From Bathymodiolus brooksi (taxonomy: Eukaryota > Mollusca > Bivalvia > Mytilida > Modiolidae), in the NCBI GenBank assembly GCA_963680875.1, contig OY804589.1:19984413-20048412 (forward strand): 64,000 nucleotides of DNA. Direction: 5' to 3'. Shown in pieces: positions 47,586-61,297 of the stretch. Position 1 is the first letter of the stretch; each line of letters begins with the position of its first letter. The notes beneath the pieces are model-generated. The model saw only the letters and a program-made list of their open reading frames with translations, made no database searches and was not told the origin of the DNA. Position numbers and translations under genes: made by a program.

Positions 47586-48576
47586 ATAAAAACCTAGGTA
47601 TCAAGTTTAGGGCGCATGACCTTTATAGGATACGCTCATTATTTAGACAATATAATATGCTTAAATTAAAATTAATAAAATGTTACAAATATCTGTCAAA
47701 TATCTGTTTTCAATGTATTCCATATAATATAATAACAGAGCATGCAACATTGTAATAAATTATTTTTTTCATCGTTTTCCGTTGTTTATGAAGCTAAATA
47801 ACATTTTGAGTCCGATGCTTTATTCATGTTATTGTCTCAGTCCAACACTGTCAAAAAATTTTGCACGGACCCTTCATCCTGTAAATAATAAATGATGTAG
47901 ATACTGTGATACTATGTGTCTTCGCATAACATGGTTCTGTGATGGACTAATTATGTAGATATGGTGATAATATGTGTCTCTGTGATACCTAAATTTTGTA
48001 AATACTGCGATATTATGTGCCTGTTTAATACCTGACCTGTGATTAAATAATTATGTAAATATTGTGAACATATCGTTATCCATTTTTTAGTCATCACTGT
48101 TTCGTTATTGATAATCCAATTAGGATACACATTTAATAGTCTTTGGTTTGACTCGATGGTAACTAAAACACCATGGATGCGACTAAATGAACATATATCG
48201 TATTAGTGGTCAGTATGATGAGGGATAACAAAAGGTTATTACTGACCACTATGAAAAGTATTGGTGATTAAGTTTTGAGCAAACAAAATACATTTTTAAA
48301 TGGTTGTTCCATCACGTGGAAATACAAACATGATATCGTGTTTTTAACTTTAGTTACATACAGTAGAAGTTATCCCATCGTACGATTTTGTATCTCGGGT
48401 TGTGACTCTCAATGATATGTCTTGCATGTAAACGAGGTAATATTTGATCAGTCAAAGGTCGGAAAGAAATATTCACAATATAACTTCGTCTAAATCGTTT
48501 TGTTTTTGTATTGCTTCCGAATTACTCATTAATTTTGTATCTAAATTTATTTCTTTGTCTTATCTACTGTACATAC
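47586..48576. other. Intron Ig3-TSR1 of gene B, remainder
   Basis: Collinear with 13991-14140 and 15545-16761 of gene A. One copy of the 58-bp unit lies at 47905-47975. It is non-coding. Confidence 0.5.
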
Positions 48577-48806
48577 CTTTGACACTAACATCTACCTGTT
48601 CTAGATTGGGATAAACCCCACAACGATATCTTCCGCCGTCATTTGTTTGAACATTATAGATAGTCATAGATCCACTATTTACATTTCCATATTTAGCTCC
48701 TGCTTGGATTTGGCTAAGCCATCCCTGATCCGTTCTCTTATGCCAAAAGTAATTCGGCCGGGTAATGTCCATGTTAAGGTAGTATTACTCCCACATATGG
48801 CTATCG
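48577..48806 (-). pseudogene. Gene B Ig3 exon, frameshifted, first Cys lost
   Basis: The splice sites match gene A Ig3, but the exon is 230 bp instead of 231. The lost base lies where gene A has GGCCCTGG and gene B GGCCGGG (given strand, about 48757). Just upstream in coding order, the first Ig cysteine codon TGC is TGG (Trp). After the frameshift the rest is a normal Ig half: AKYGNVNSGS, DGGRYRCGVY. So both framework and frame are damaged. Confidence 0.75.
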
Positions 48807-48949
48807 CTGAAATTAAACCAACAATAAATAAGCACACACTTTAATAGAGAACACGCGTAGGTTGCTATAATTCTTGTTTCTATAAGGTTCTTTTGTGGCT
48901 ATGCTAGCATTAAGGACCTTTATGGTAAAACATCCTTTGGTAGTCATGT

Positions 48950-51900
48950 TAGTATTAAGGTCCTTTATGGTAAAAAAGTTCTTTGGTAGTCATGTTAGTA
49001 TCAAGAACATTCGTGGTGAATAAGGTCATCTAGTGGTCATCATTGTATTAAGGACAGTCAGGTTCAATAATATTACTTAGTGGTCATGTTAGTATCAAGG
49101 ACAGACATGGTAAATAATGTGCTTCAGTGATGGTTATGTCAGTATCAAGGAGAGTCATCGGTAATAAGGTATTTTATATTTCATACTTGTATTAAGTAAA
49201 TTCATGGTCAATAAAGTCCTTTATATGTCATATTTATATTAAGGACAGTCAAGGTCAATAAGGTCTTTTATATGTCCTATTTGCATTAAGGACAGTCATG
49301 GTCAATACGATTACTTAGTGGTTATGTTAGTATTTAGAACACTCATGATCAATACTGTCATTTAGTGGTCATGTTAGTATCAAGGACAGTCATTGTAAAT
49401 AATGTGCTTCAGTGATGGTTATGCTAGTATCAAGGAGAGACATCGGCAATAAGGTATTTTATATGTCATACTTGTATTAAGGAAATTCATGGTCAATAAG
49501 GTCCTTTATATGTCCTATTTGTATTAAGGAAAGTCATGGTCAATAAGGTCCTTTATTAGTCATATTTATATTAAGGACAGTCATGGTCAATAAGGTCTTT
49601 TATATGTCCTTTTTGCATTAAGAACAGTCATGGTCAATACGATTACTTAGTGGTCATGTTAGTATTTAGAACACTCATGATCAATACTGTCATTTAGTGG
49701 TCATGTTAGTATCAAGGACAGTCATGATAAATAATGTGCTTCAGTAATGGTCATGTCAGTATCAAGGACAGTCATCGGCAATAAGATTATTTAGTGATCA
49801 TATTAGTATTAGAACACTCATGATCAATAAGGTCCGTTAGGGGTCATATTTGTATTAAAGACAATCATGACCAATTAGGTCATTTAGAGGTCATGTTAGT
49901 ATCAAGACCAGTCATGGTGAATAAAGTCATTTGTATTAAGGACAGTCATGGTCAATAATTTCTGTTGTATGTCCTATTTGTATTAAGAACAGTCATGGTC
50001 AATAAGGTCTTTTATATGTCGTATATGTATTAAGGAAATTCATTATCAATAAGGTCTTTTATAAGTCCTACTTGCATTAAGGACAGTCATGGTCAATAAG
50101 GTATTGTATATGTCCTCCTTGTATTAAGGACAGTCATGGTCAATACTGTTCTTTATATGTCCTATTTGTATTAAGGAAAGTTATGGTCATTAAGGTCTTT
50201 TATATATCATATTTGTAATAAGGAAAGTCATGGTCAATAAGGTCCTTTATATGTCCTATTTGTATTAAGGAAAGTCATGGTCCATAAGGTACTTTATATG
50301 TCATATTTGTATTAAGGAAAGTCATGGTCAATAAGGTCCTTTAGATGTCCTACTTGTATTAAGGACAGTCATGGTCAATAAGATCTTTTATATGTCCTAC
50401 TTGTATTTAGGACAGTCATGGCCAATAAGGTCTTTTATATGTGCCACTTGTATTAAGAACAGTCATTGTTAATAAGGGCTTTTATGTGTCCTACTTATAT
50501 TAAGGACAGTCATGGTCAATAATGTTTTTCATATGTCATATTTGTATTAAGGAAAGTCATGGTCCATAAGGTCGTTTATATGTCATATTTATAATAAGGA
50601 CAGTCATGGTCGTCAATAAGGTTTTGTATATGTCCTATTTGTATTAAGGAAAGTCATGGTCAATAATATTACTTAGTGGTCATGTTATTATTTAGAACAC
50701 TCATGATCAATACTGTTATTTAGTGGATATGGTAGTATCAAGGACAGTCATCGACAATAAGATTATTTAGTGGTCATATTTGTATAAAAGACAATCAGGA
50801 CCAATTAGGTCATTTAGAGGTCATGTTAGTATCAAGACTTGTCATGGCGAATAAAGTCATTCGTATTAAGGAGTGTCATGGTCAATAAGGTTTTCTATAT
50901 GTCCTACTTGCATTAAGGACAGTCATGGTCAATAAGGTCTTTTGTATTTCATACTTGCATTAAGGACAGTCATGGTCAAAAAGGTCCTTTATATGTCATA
51001 TTTATATTAAAAACAGTCATGTTCAATAAGGTTTTGTATATGGCCTACTTGTATTAAGGACAGTGATGGTCAATAAGGTCTGTTATATGTCCCACTTGTA
51101 TTAAGGACAGTCATGGTCAATAAGGTCTTTTATATGTCATATTTGTATTGAGGAAAGTCAGGGTCAATAAGGTACTTTATATGTCCTATTTGTATTAAGG
51201 ACAGCCATGGTCAATACGATCTTTTATATGTCATATTTATATTAAAAACAGTCATGTTCAATAACGTCTTGTGTATGGCCTACTTGTATTAAGGACAGTC
51301 ATGGTCAATAAGGTCTTTTATATGTCCCACTTGTATTAATGACAGTCATGGTCAATAAGGTCTTTTATATGTCATATTTGTATTGAGGAAAGTCAGGGTC
51401 AATAAGGTACTTTATATATCCTATTTGTATTAAGGACAGCCATGGTCAATACGATCCTTTATATGTCATATTTATATTAAGGACAGTCATGGTCAATAAG
51501 GTCTTTTATATGGCCTACTTGTATTAAGGACAGTCATTATCAATACGGTCTTTTATATGTCATATTTGTATTGAGGAAAGTCATGGTCAATACGGTCTTT
51601 TATATGTCCTACTTGTATTAAGGACAGTCATGGTCAATACGGTTCTTTATATGTCATATTTATATTAAGGACAGTCATGGTCAATAAGGTCTTTTATATG
51701 GCCTACTTGTATTAAGGACAGTCATGGTCAATAAGGTCTTTTATTTGTCCCACTTGTATTAAGGACAGTCATAGTCAATAAGGTGTTTTATATGTCATAT
51801 TTTTATTAAGGAAAGTCATGGTCAATAAGGTCCTTTATATGTCATATTCATATTAAGGACAGTCATGGTCGATAAGGTCTTGTATATGTCATATTTGTAT

Positions 51901-52890
51901 TAAGGACAGTCGTGATCAATAAGATTACTTAGTGGTCATGTTAGTATTTAGAACACTCATGATTAATACTGTCATTTAGTGGTCATGTTAGAATCAAGGA
52001 CAGTCATGGTAAATAAGGTACTTTATATCTCCTATTTGCATTAATGAAAGTCATGGACAATAAGGTCTTTTATATGTCCTACTTGTATTAAGAACAGTCA
52101 TGGTCAATAAGGTCTTTTATGTATCCTACTTGTATTAAGGAAAGGCATGATCAATAAGGTCTTTTATATGTCATATTTGCATAAAGGACAGTCATGGTCA
52201 ATAAGGTCTTTTATTTGTCCCACTTGTATTAAGGACAGTCATAGTCAATAAGGTGTTTTATATGTCATATTTTTATTAAGGAAAGTCATGGTCAATAAGG
52301 TCTTTTATATGTCATATTCATATTAAGGACAGTCATGGTCAACAAGGTCTTTTATATGTCATATTTGTATTAAGGACAGTCGTGATCAATAAGATTACTT
52401 AGTGGTCATGTTAGTATTTAGAACACTCATGATTAATACTGTCATTTAGTGGTCATGTTAGAATCAAGGACAATCATGGTAAATAAGGTACTTTATATCT
52501 CCTATTTGCATTAATGAAAGTCATGGACAATAAGGTCTTTTATATGTCCTACTTATATTAAGAACAGTCATGGTCAATAAGGTATTTTATGTATCCTACT
52601 TGTATTAAGGAAAGGCATGATCAATAAGGTCTTTTATATGTCATATTTGCATAAAGGACAGTCATGGTCAATATGGTCTTTTTTATGTCCTACTTGCATT
52701 AAAGACAGTAATGGACAATAAGGTACTTTATATATCCTATTTGTATTAAGGAAATTCATGGTCAATACGGTCCTTTATATGTCCTATTTGCATTAAGGAC
52801 AGTCATGGTCAATAAGGTCCTTTATATGTCCTATTTGTATTAAAGACAGTCATGGTCAATACTGTCATATAGTGGGCATGTCAGTATCAA
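48950..52890. repeat. 47-bp minisatellite array in the Ig2-Ig3 intron of gene B (~3.9 kb)
   Basis: The same unit as in gene A (AAGGACAGTCATGGTCAATA...). It has a single array edge (GTCAGTATCAAGGAAAGTAT at about 52880) where gene A has three. A local duplication links about 51700-52060 with 52195-52545. Confidence 0.9.
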
Positions 52891-53558
52891 GGAAAGTATT
52901 GCTTGATAAGGTCCTTAAGTGGTAATTTTACTCTGAAGAATAGTTATGGTAGATTAGGTGGTGAAATCTTGATGAAAAGATGATTCGCATAGATCGTAAA
53001 GATATCTGCAAATAAATGTGCCTACCTGTAAAGTACGTTATACGTACATTGCACACCTCGTAAAACTGCATTCAGATGATAAATTTGACTAAACACCACA
53101 CCTTTCTGATATTATATACAAACCGCATAACCATAGTCAGTCATATCATCAAAGCTGTGTTGCGCTTTACATAAACATGATTAAGTGAGTTTAAGTTATA
53201 AACAGAAAGTTCCCAGCATTTATACTGAAAAGTCGTTGGAAAAATATACAATGCTAAATTCACTAAACACTCATTTAAATGTTTCGTCTTTTCAATTGCT
53301 ATGCTCAATGAAAACAAAGCTACATGTATAATTTCGTAACATAATGACAAATGGAAAACATTACGGAGGATAGCAGAACACTGTATTGCATGTGTAGAAC
53401 ATTGTGTAAAATTGCACATTACACTGAGATCGGAAACCAACATACACAATATAACAATCTATATCTCATTCTTTCTGAAATTTTTGCCGGGCTTCATCTT
53501 AATGCATATGCATTTATTGGTTTCGTTTGACTGCACTTTTTTAATTTACTTTGCGTAC

Positions 53559-53786
53559 CTCTAAAGACAATATTCATTTGTAATTGTTGACTACCAGTTG
53601 TACATAAATATCTACCACCGTCACGTGGATCAACATTATAGATAGCCAGATATTCAGTATTCACATTCCCGTATTTAGCACCTTCTTGAAGCTTAGACCA
53701 ACGAGAATTGATCCTTTTGTACCATGTGAAAGACGAGCCTTGTATTGGACATGTTAATGTAGTTGTATCTCCTTCTATTACTGTCA
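53559..53786 (-). CDS. Gene B Ig2 exon
   Basis: The 228-bp phase 1-1 exon has acceptor TCTAATTTCAG and donor GTACGC. It encodes TLTCPIQGSSFTWYK, EGAKYGNVNT, and DGGRYLCTTG, an intact V-like Ig domain. Substitutions relative to gene A are scattered through the loops. Confidence 0.85.
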
Positions 53787-54344
53787 CTGAAATTAGATTA
53801 AAAAGTGATTCACAAACTCTACATAGAAAACATTCGTATCAATGTTATAACCATATGTTGTTGTCTCCAGTTATTAAAAACCCTATTTCTATTTCTAGTA
53901 ATAGAATGGACAAATCAAATTATAGTATTTGTTTTTACTTCGATATAGATAATACTGAAAATGATATTATCTTTCAAATAGTTTTTCAGGAGACATCAAC
54001 ACCTTGTTTAAAAATATTCGGTACAGATGACGTAATATGGTATTGGCAATTAGATTATTGTTCAAAGATTACCATTGTTTCACTATTATGTAGCACGATA
54101 GCCTTGTGTACTTTTCTATGTTTGAGGCCATCAACTATCCTTATATTAAACATGCATATACGGCAACTTCTGTGTCACGACGATTAAATATACTTTCTAT
54201 GAAGTTGAAGAATATTCGACCGTTCTGTAAGACATCCTGTTATAAGTTATATGTAAGGGTTGACACTTTATTCGTATGCCGAAACACTGGCATGATCGCA
54301 TCTTTTTCACTAAGAAAGAAGTGCTGAGCCCATAAACTATATAA
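53787..54344. other. Intron Ig1-Ig2 of gene B, first part
   Basis: Collinear with 25376-25925. A 159-codon plus-strand frame at 53708-54187 crosses the antisense of Ig2 and is broken in gene A, so no gene is called. Confidence 0.45.
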
Positions 54345-56012
54345 TACATAGCTAGTGGACCCATGCAACTATATAATAAATAGTTCGTGGACCCATGCAA
54401 CTATATAATGCATAGCTAGTGGACCCATAAAACTATATAATACATAGCTAGTGGACCCATCTAACTATATAATACATAGCAAGTGGACCCATAAAACTAT
54501 ATAATACATAGCTAGTGGACCCATGTAACAATATAATACATAGCTAGTGGACCCATGCAACTATATAATACATAGCTAGTGGACCCATACAACTATATAA
54601 TACATAGCTAGTGGACCCATGCAACTATATAATACATAGCTAGTGAACCCATGCAACTATATAATACATAGCTAGTGGACCCATGCAACTATGTAATACA
54701 TAGCTAGTGGACCCATGCAACTATATAATACATAGCTAGTGGACCCATGCAACTATATAATACATAGCTAGTGGACCCATATAACTATATAATACATAGT
54801 TAGTGGACCCATGCAACCATATAATGCATAGCTAGTGGACCCATACAACTATATAATACATAGCTAGTGGACCCATATAACTATATAATACATAGCTAGT
54901 GGACCCATGCAACTATATAATACATAGCTAGTGGACCCATGTAACTATATAATACATAGCAAGTGGACCCATAAAACTATATAATACATAGCTAGTGGAC
55001 CCATGTAACAATATAATACATAGCTAGTGGACCCATGCAACTATATAATACATAGCTAGTGGACCCATACAACTATATAATACATAGCTAGTGGACCCAT
55101 GCAACTCTATAATACATAGCTAGTGGACCCATGCAACTCTATAATACATAGCTAGTGGACCCATATAACTATATAATGCATAGCTAGTGGACCCATACAA
55201 CTATATAATACATAGATAGTGGACCCATATAACTATATAATACATAGTTAGTGGACCCATGCAACTATATAATACATAGCTAGTGAACCCATGCAACTAT
55301 ATAATACATAGCAAGTGGACCCATGCAACTATGTAATACATAGCTAGTGGACCCATGCAACTATATAATACATAGCTAGTGGACCCATGCAACTATATAA
55401 TACATAGCTAGTGGACCCATATAACTATATAATACATAGTTAGTGGACCCATGCAACCATATAATGCATAGCTAGTGGACCCATACAACTATATAATACA
55501 TAGCTAGTGGACCCATATAACTATATAATACATAGCTAGTGGACCCATGCAACTATATAATACATAGCTAGTGGACCCATGTAACTATATAATACATAGC
55601 TAGTGGACCCATACAACTATATAATACATAGCTAGTGGACCCATGCAACTATATAATACATAGCTAGTGGACCCATGCAACTATATAATACATTGCTAGT
55701 GGATCCATACAACTATATAATACATAGCTAGTGGACCCATGAACTATATAATACATAGCTAGTGAACCCATACAACTATATAATGCATAGCTAGTGGACC
55801 CATACAACTATATAATACATAGCTAGTGGACCCATAAAACTATATAATACATAGCTAGTGGACCCATGCAACTATATAATACATAGCTAGTGAACCCATA
55901 AAACTATATAATACATAGCTAGTGGACCCGTAAAACTATATAATACACAGCTAGTGGACCCATAAAACTATATAATGCATAGCTAGTGGACCCATACAAC
56001 TATATACATAGC
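54345..56012. repeat. 32-bp minisatellite x~52 (gene B only)
   Basis: The unit AACTATATAATACATAGCTA+GTGGACCCATGC repeats about 52 times with few differences. A block of roughly 600 bp is itself duplicated (54470 onward and 54955 onward share variant order). Gene A has one degenerate unit near 25925. Confidence 0.9.
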
Positions 56013-56569
56013 TAGTTTAATCCCCCTACTTGTTATTGAAGTGTCTATTCCAGGGACAGCACGTGAGCGGTCATGTATATATTTGTAGGTTCAACTTTTG
56101 CTCTGTTTTTACGATTATGCAAACCAATTTTGGATTTGTTCCTACAGTGAAGTATAATTTGTTTTCCATTATATTCGGAATGTTACAATTTAGTATAACA
56201 ATATTGCAGTTATCCATTACCGAATTTTATGTTGTGCATGTAGAATACTTTTGAACTGCAAATTACCCCGAGATTAACAGAAACAGAGTTCACTCTGAGT
56301 CACCCTTTCCAAATGCTATGGAATTCATAGTCTCTGTAAATATCCGTTTGCTAACAATAGTCAACTTTTTAATTACATTCGATTACATGACATTTCTAGG
56401 ACAAACATATTAAAAACGTTTTGTTTATGATTTCGCTGAGACGGAGCGATATGATAAATACAGTCTGTATGCAAACATTCATTTAGTCATTTGTTCTGTT
56501 ATGTTTGCGTTTACTTCTTAATGCCTATTGTTTTCGCTGGAATTCTCTTGTCTTAACTACTTTACTTAC
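56013..56569. other. Intron Ig1-Ig2 of gene B, second part
   Basis: Collinear with 25951-26466. Nothing is recognised. Confidence 0.45.
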
Positions 56570-56797
56570 CTATAACAGTAACTTGCATATAACTTAGTTG
56601 TGAACCACTTCTGCAAAGATACTGACCCTCGTCACCTGGATCAACATTATATATAATCAGAGATGATGTATTCACATTCACGTATTTAGCTCCTTGCTGA
56701 AGTGTAGACCAATTAGGATTCACCAACTTTTGCCATTGGAAAGGCGACCCTTCCAATGGACATGTTAATGTAGTAGTACCTCCTGCTATGGCTTCCA
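56570..56797 (-). CDS. Gene B Ig1 exon
   Basis: The 228-bp phase 1-1 exon has acceptor CTTATTTCAG and donor GTAAGT. It encodes EAIAGGTTTLTCPLEG, PFQWQK, GAKYVNVNTSS, and DEGQYLCRSG, an intact V-like Ig domain. Compared with gene A, the NTT glycosylation site is gone and AQYG is AKYV. Confidence 0.85.
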
Positions 56798-57842
56798 CTG
56801 AAATAAGTTCAAAATTGTTAAGCAGTAAATTATAAGTATCATTTACTTTCAGAAAAGACAAATGGCATTTCAAAAATAAATAAACAAAACAATGCGGGAA
56901 TGACTAAAGAATGTTTTCTCGTGTTTATCTATGCTGTTATACAGAGGATAAATGGCACAAGTACCAAAATTAATATTATATGAAAGTTTAACAAACAGTG
57001 TTTTGTCGTTTCTCACCATATTTTTATATGTGTATCAAACGAGATAAACAACTAATTCATAAATAATGCTGTAATAATAGTAACAAAAATATATTACATA
57101 AACCTTATTTATATCTTTTGAGTTTTTACAAGTATTGTCCTATGTATGTAACAGTGTCCATACATATTTGTGACAATATCTGCGCTATTTGCTTCCTGAA
57201 AAGAAGTTGTTTTATCTGAAAACAAAAACGTTTGATAAACCTTAATTTCTTTTGGTTCTAGATGTCCTTTTTGAGGAATTTCCGATTTAACGCCGACAGA
57301 AAGAAGCAGAAAATGACATATTGCATTTTTTTCAGATTTTTGTGGAATACTTTAAACAGTCATCTTTCGACCTGTCAACTATATGATAATACTATCATTT
57401 GTGTATATGCTTACATAAATGGGATAATTGTTTATTGTTCTTATCTCCGCCTTTGATAAGTAATTTTTACTACGAGATAGGTATACACATTTGAATCTAC
57501 TTTGCAAACTCCGACACGTTAAAAAAGGTGGAAAGTAAGCTCCATCAGAAGTCGATTCTATATTTCTATGCTTTTCACGTAGTAAAGAGTGGTAAATTGC
57601 CACCCCCTTTCTGATATGTCGTCCATACAGATCTGACATAAATCAGGAGAGGATCAGGTTCAAATAACTTTATATATAAATTTATAGCTGACTGAAAAGG
57701 TGGAAAATTGTAATTATCTTTAGTACACACAAGTAAGCATTAAAACCTAATGTTGTACATCATATCCATAGAATGTGATCACATTTTTTCCCATATGGAA
57801 TGTTTATATTAATTGTTAAACTCATAGAAGAAATTTTGCATT
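56798..57842. other. Intron 1 of gene B, part 3' of the transposon
   Basis: Collinear with 26695-27735. Non-coding. Confidence 0.5.
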
Positions 57843-58430
57843 CACTACAAAGTCACGAAATTCTGAATAGACCAGTTTTTGTGCTAAAAATTCAGAAAAA
57901 GTCTGAACATTCTGAACATTGGCTGAGAATTCTGAACAGATACTGAACATTCTGAACATTGAATGAACAGAGTCTTAACAAATTCTGAGCATTCTGAACA
58001 TTGCTTGAAAAGTCTGAACAGATTCTGAACAATATGAACAGTGTCTGAACAGATTCTGAACATCCTGAGCATTGTCTGAAAAGTCTGAACAGATTCTGAA
58101 CATTGTCTGAAAAGCATGAACAGATTCTGAACATTCTGAACATTCTGAACATTGCTTGAAAAGTCTGAACAGATTCTGAACATTATCTGAAAAGCATAAA
58201 CAGATTCTGAACATTCTGAACATTCTGAACATTGCTTGAAAAGTCTGAACAGATTCTGAACATTATGAACAGTGTCTGAACAGATTCGGAACATCCTCAG
58301 CATTGTCTGAAAAGTCTGAACAGATTCGGAACATTGTCTGAAAAGTATGAACAGATTCTGAACATTCTGAGCATTGTCTGAAAAGTCTGAACAGTCTGAA
58401 CAGTGTCTAGACATGTTAACTGAATATGTC
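57843..58430. repeat. Left TIR with ATTCTGAACA subrepeats
   Basis: It is dense with 10- to 12-bp TCTGAACA(TT/GA) units arranged in higher-order blocks. The long minus-strand open frame across it (57884-58444, rich in 'CSECSE' and 'FRLFRQ') is a by-product of the repeat period. The right counterpart, 62665-62869, is shorter. Confidence 0.75.
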
Positions 58431-60424
58431 ATGTGATATTTCACTTATTAATTAGTTTTTTTAAATCAAATTACAACAAATATATTATTTCTTTTCTCAT
58501 TAGATTTGCCATTTTCTTTATTTCAATTTTTCTTTTTAAATCAATATATTTTACTTCATTTTCATTAGATTTTAACTAAATATAGCATGTGATATTTCAC
58601 TAATTAATTTTCTTTTATTAAATTACAACAACTATATTATTTCATTTCACGTTAAATTTGACTTTTCTTTATTTCAATCCTTCTTCTTAAATCAATATAT
58701 CTTACTTCATTTTCATTATATTTTAGCTAAATATAAAATGTGATATTTGTGACAGAGTCTCAACATTCTTAACATTGTCTGAATAGTCGACTGATTCCTG
58801 ACATTCTTTAAATTTTGTGAAATCACGGCTTTGTCAACATTCTTGATAATGTTTAAATATTCTAATGTATTTTTTTACAGGACTTATATTTCAACCCAAA
58901 GACTTTTTCTATTTATTCAAAATAGACAATTGAAATACTCATCACATTTCACGATTAATAAGATGGATATTAGAAATTGTGTTTTTTTGTTGTTGCCTAT
59001 TGTATAATAAAAGTTTGATGCTGTGTTGATATAGCGGTGCATGCCAGGTTTAACTTTATATAGTTTGTACTTCCTTTAAAATGGTTAAAATAGATCAAGA
59101 GATGGATTATTGAATTTGTTTATATATTTTTTTAAATACTTTCATAGTAATTTTTTTTTTGCGGTACGTCTAAACACCGCCCAGGATCCTGAGTGCACTC
59201 AGGACATACAATGTGCACTCAGGATATGAAAAAATGGGCTTATTAGATATTGAAGTAGATCATCTTATTCGAAATTTGATTTCCAATCGTAGGCAATAGG
59301 ATTGAAATCGATAGTATCAATATGTTTTTAAGTTGTAATCAATTTTGTGCGACACGTGCCATTGCTGTGTAGTCAGTCATGCGTGAACGCATGTCTATTG
59401 TAGCCATTGGTGCTGAGATGGCCATCAAGCGCGCAATAAACAAAATAGTAGATTGACAAAGTGAAAAAGAAGATTCGTAAAATTATATATATACACAATT
59501 AATACATTGTTGTGTACTAGATATGCAATGAAAATTTATTCAAATGTATACGCAAATAAAATGGTATTATTTTTTTTTCAATATGAAATTGATTTTTTTA
59601 ACCATATTTCCAAGAGATTTTCTTTATCCTGGAATTAAATTAAATGAAGTAATCCCAATATAAAATGTGATTTGTTTTTAATTTACATATGCACATATAA
59701 CATGAGAATTTGTTTTTCTATCAAATTTGCAAATGAGAGAATAATTATCTCTTCATTTAAATTCATTTTCCAACAAGAAATTTTCATTTTTAAATTGCAA
59801 TGAGAATTCTTTTTCATAAAGGTTCAAATTAGAAAATATTATTGAAATTTGTAGGAGAACTTAAGAGTGATCTCGAAGCTATATCAAGACTATCCTAAAT
59901 AAGGATGTCGTAACGATGTCCTAAGTGTCAACGCAATAATTAGAAAAATAGAAATAGTGTGTACAACAATTATTTCCAATTTTAAAATATAGCAAACACT
60001 TGATAAACATACTCATAATAAATAAAAGATGTAAATAAAGTGGATTTATTTTAATTTCATCTACTTTTTACGCTGCATCCCATGAGTCTGATTCCTGTTT
60101 TCTCTAATTTGTAGTTACCTATATATACGTAGTTCTGAAGGTCATATACGATATATAACTAATGTGTAACACTTTTCTATGATGAAGTACAGTCATTACC
60201 GTTATGTTTTGTGTGATTACTTTCGAGTGAACTGATTTCAAACTTTCAATGAATTACTGATTTAAGATGAACAAAAGATATCTCGTGCGCAGTTTAAATT
60301 ATAATAGAAAAATCATTGTTAATTCACTTATTTAGATATAAAAACAGCATAAAGGTGCATACCAATCATGTTCTACAACCTAAAGTTCGGTTTTGGTACA
60401 GAATATCAAATTATATTACAATTT

Positions 60425-60600
60425 CGGGGCTAGGACCATCTTAAGACACCTCCATAGATGTCCTAAAGTTAAGACAAATTTAGTTTACCACATGTCCTAA
60501 GTTACGACATGGTCGAGAACACGACTTAGGACTAAGATTTGTCCTAAGATGGTCTTAGGACATGTCTTAGTCCTAAGACACTTTCCAGAACACGGCCCCT
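60425..60600. repeat. Fold-back MITE-like repeat (TGTCCTAAG inverted units)
   Basis: Multiple TCCTAAG and CTTAGGA segments pair across the stretch. The outer bases are GGGGCTAGGACC and GAACACGGCCCC. Similar motifs occur at about 59865-59935. It may be a third-level insertion inside the MULE-like element. Confidence 0.45.
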
Positions 60601-60745
60601 AGTGTCTTTTGATGTTCGTGATGAAGATTTTTAAGCGTGGACACACATAACAGCTACAACAACTAATAATTAGTTAAAATGTTAATGAAAACAATCGTTA
60701 TTGTTTTTGACAAAATTGCTAAGAAAACGATAGATATTTTACACA

Positions 60746-61297
60746 ATGAAACCGTTTGAGGAAAATGAGAATGTTTTTGAAAACAAACTCATTCTGGTCT
60801 TTTCCGAGCCATTTGTGAAATTGCTCGCAACAGTTAAGCGCAATGTGTCGTCCTTGGCTATCACCGGAATCCGGTTACAACTATCAAGAATCTCTCGACA
60901 GATTGGCAGAGGTATTATGTCGTATGATTCTTATGCATGCTTGGTATTGGTTGAGTCGTATTACAACAGCTGTCTTAAGAGAACGACTAGGAGAATCACA
61001 ACTACAGCACGGACGATTATGGACAACAACAATTGTGAGTCGATTAATAATGTCTTAAAAAAAAACGTTTATTGGACGCCACAACCCATTCCCAAGCTGA
61101 CAACCAAACTATTGAACGTCATTCGTATTCAACATGTAGATTTAAATAAGGGTAATAAAAAAATTACCGAACTCCGAACAATCTTGCCAAGAAACCTCAC
61201 CAGAACAAACGACCTCGAACCAATCGTACACAGCCAAGATATTAGAACTTTCTTTTTCCATCTTTCACCTCATTATGTCTTTAGAACTATAACTTAA
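60746..61297 (+). pseudogene. Transposase remnant, MULE-like
   Basis: The recognisable part is NNNCESINNVLKKNVYW followed by TPQPIPKLTTKLLNVIRIQ. The 'NNCESxNxVLK' plus W/P-rich pattern is, as far as I recall, typical of the end of the DDE domain in metazoan Mutator-like transposases. The upstream residues make better sense in the +1 frame (60843-61058: LDRLAEVLCRMILMHAWYWL), so at least one frameshift is present. No catalytic DDE set is visible. The element is dead. Confidence 0.55.

Noticed and set aside
53708..54187. 159-codon plus-strand open frame
   Set aside because: It overlaps the antisense of the Ig2 exon, is broken in the corresponding part of gene A, and shows no domain.
57884..58444. 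186-codon minus-strand open frame rich in Cys, Ser, Phe and Gln
   Set aside because: It is the translation of the ATTCTGAACA subrepeats in a transposon terminus. Three overlapping frames show the same pattern, there is no start context, and it is absent from the empty sites.
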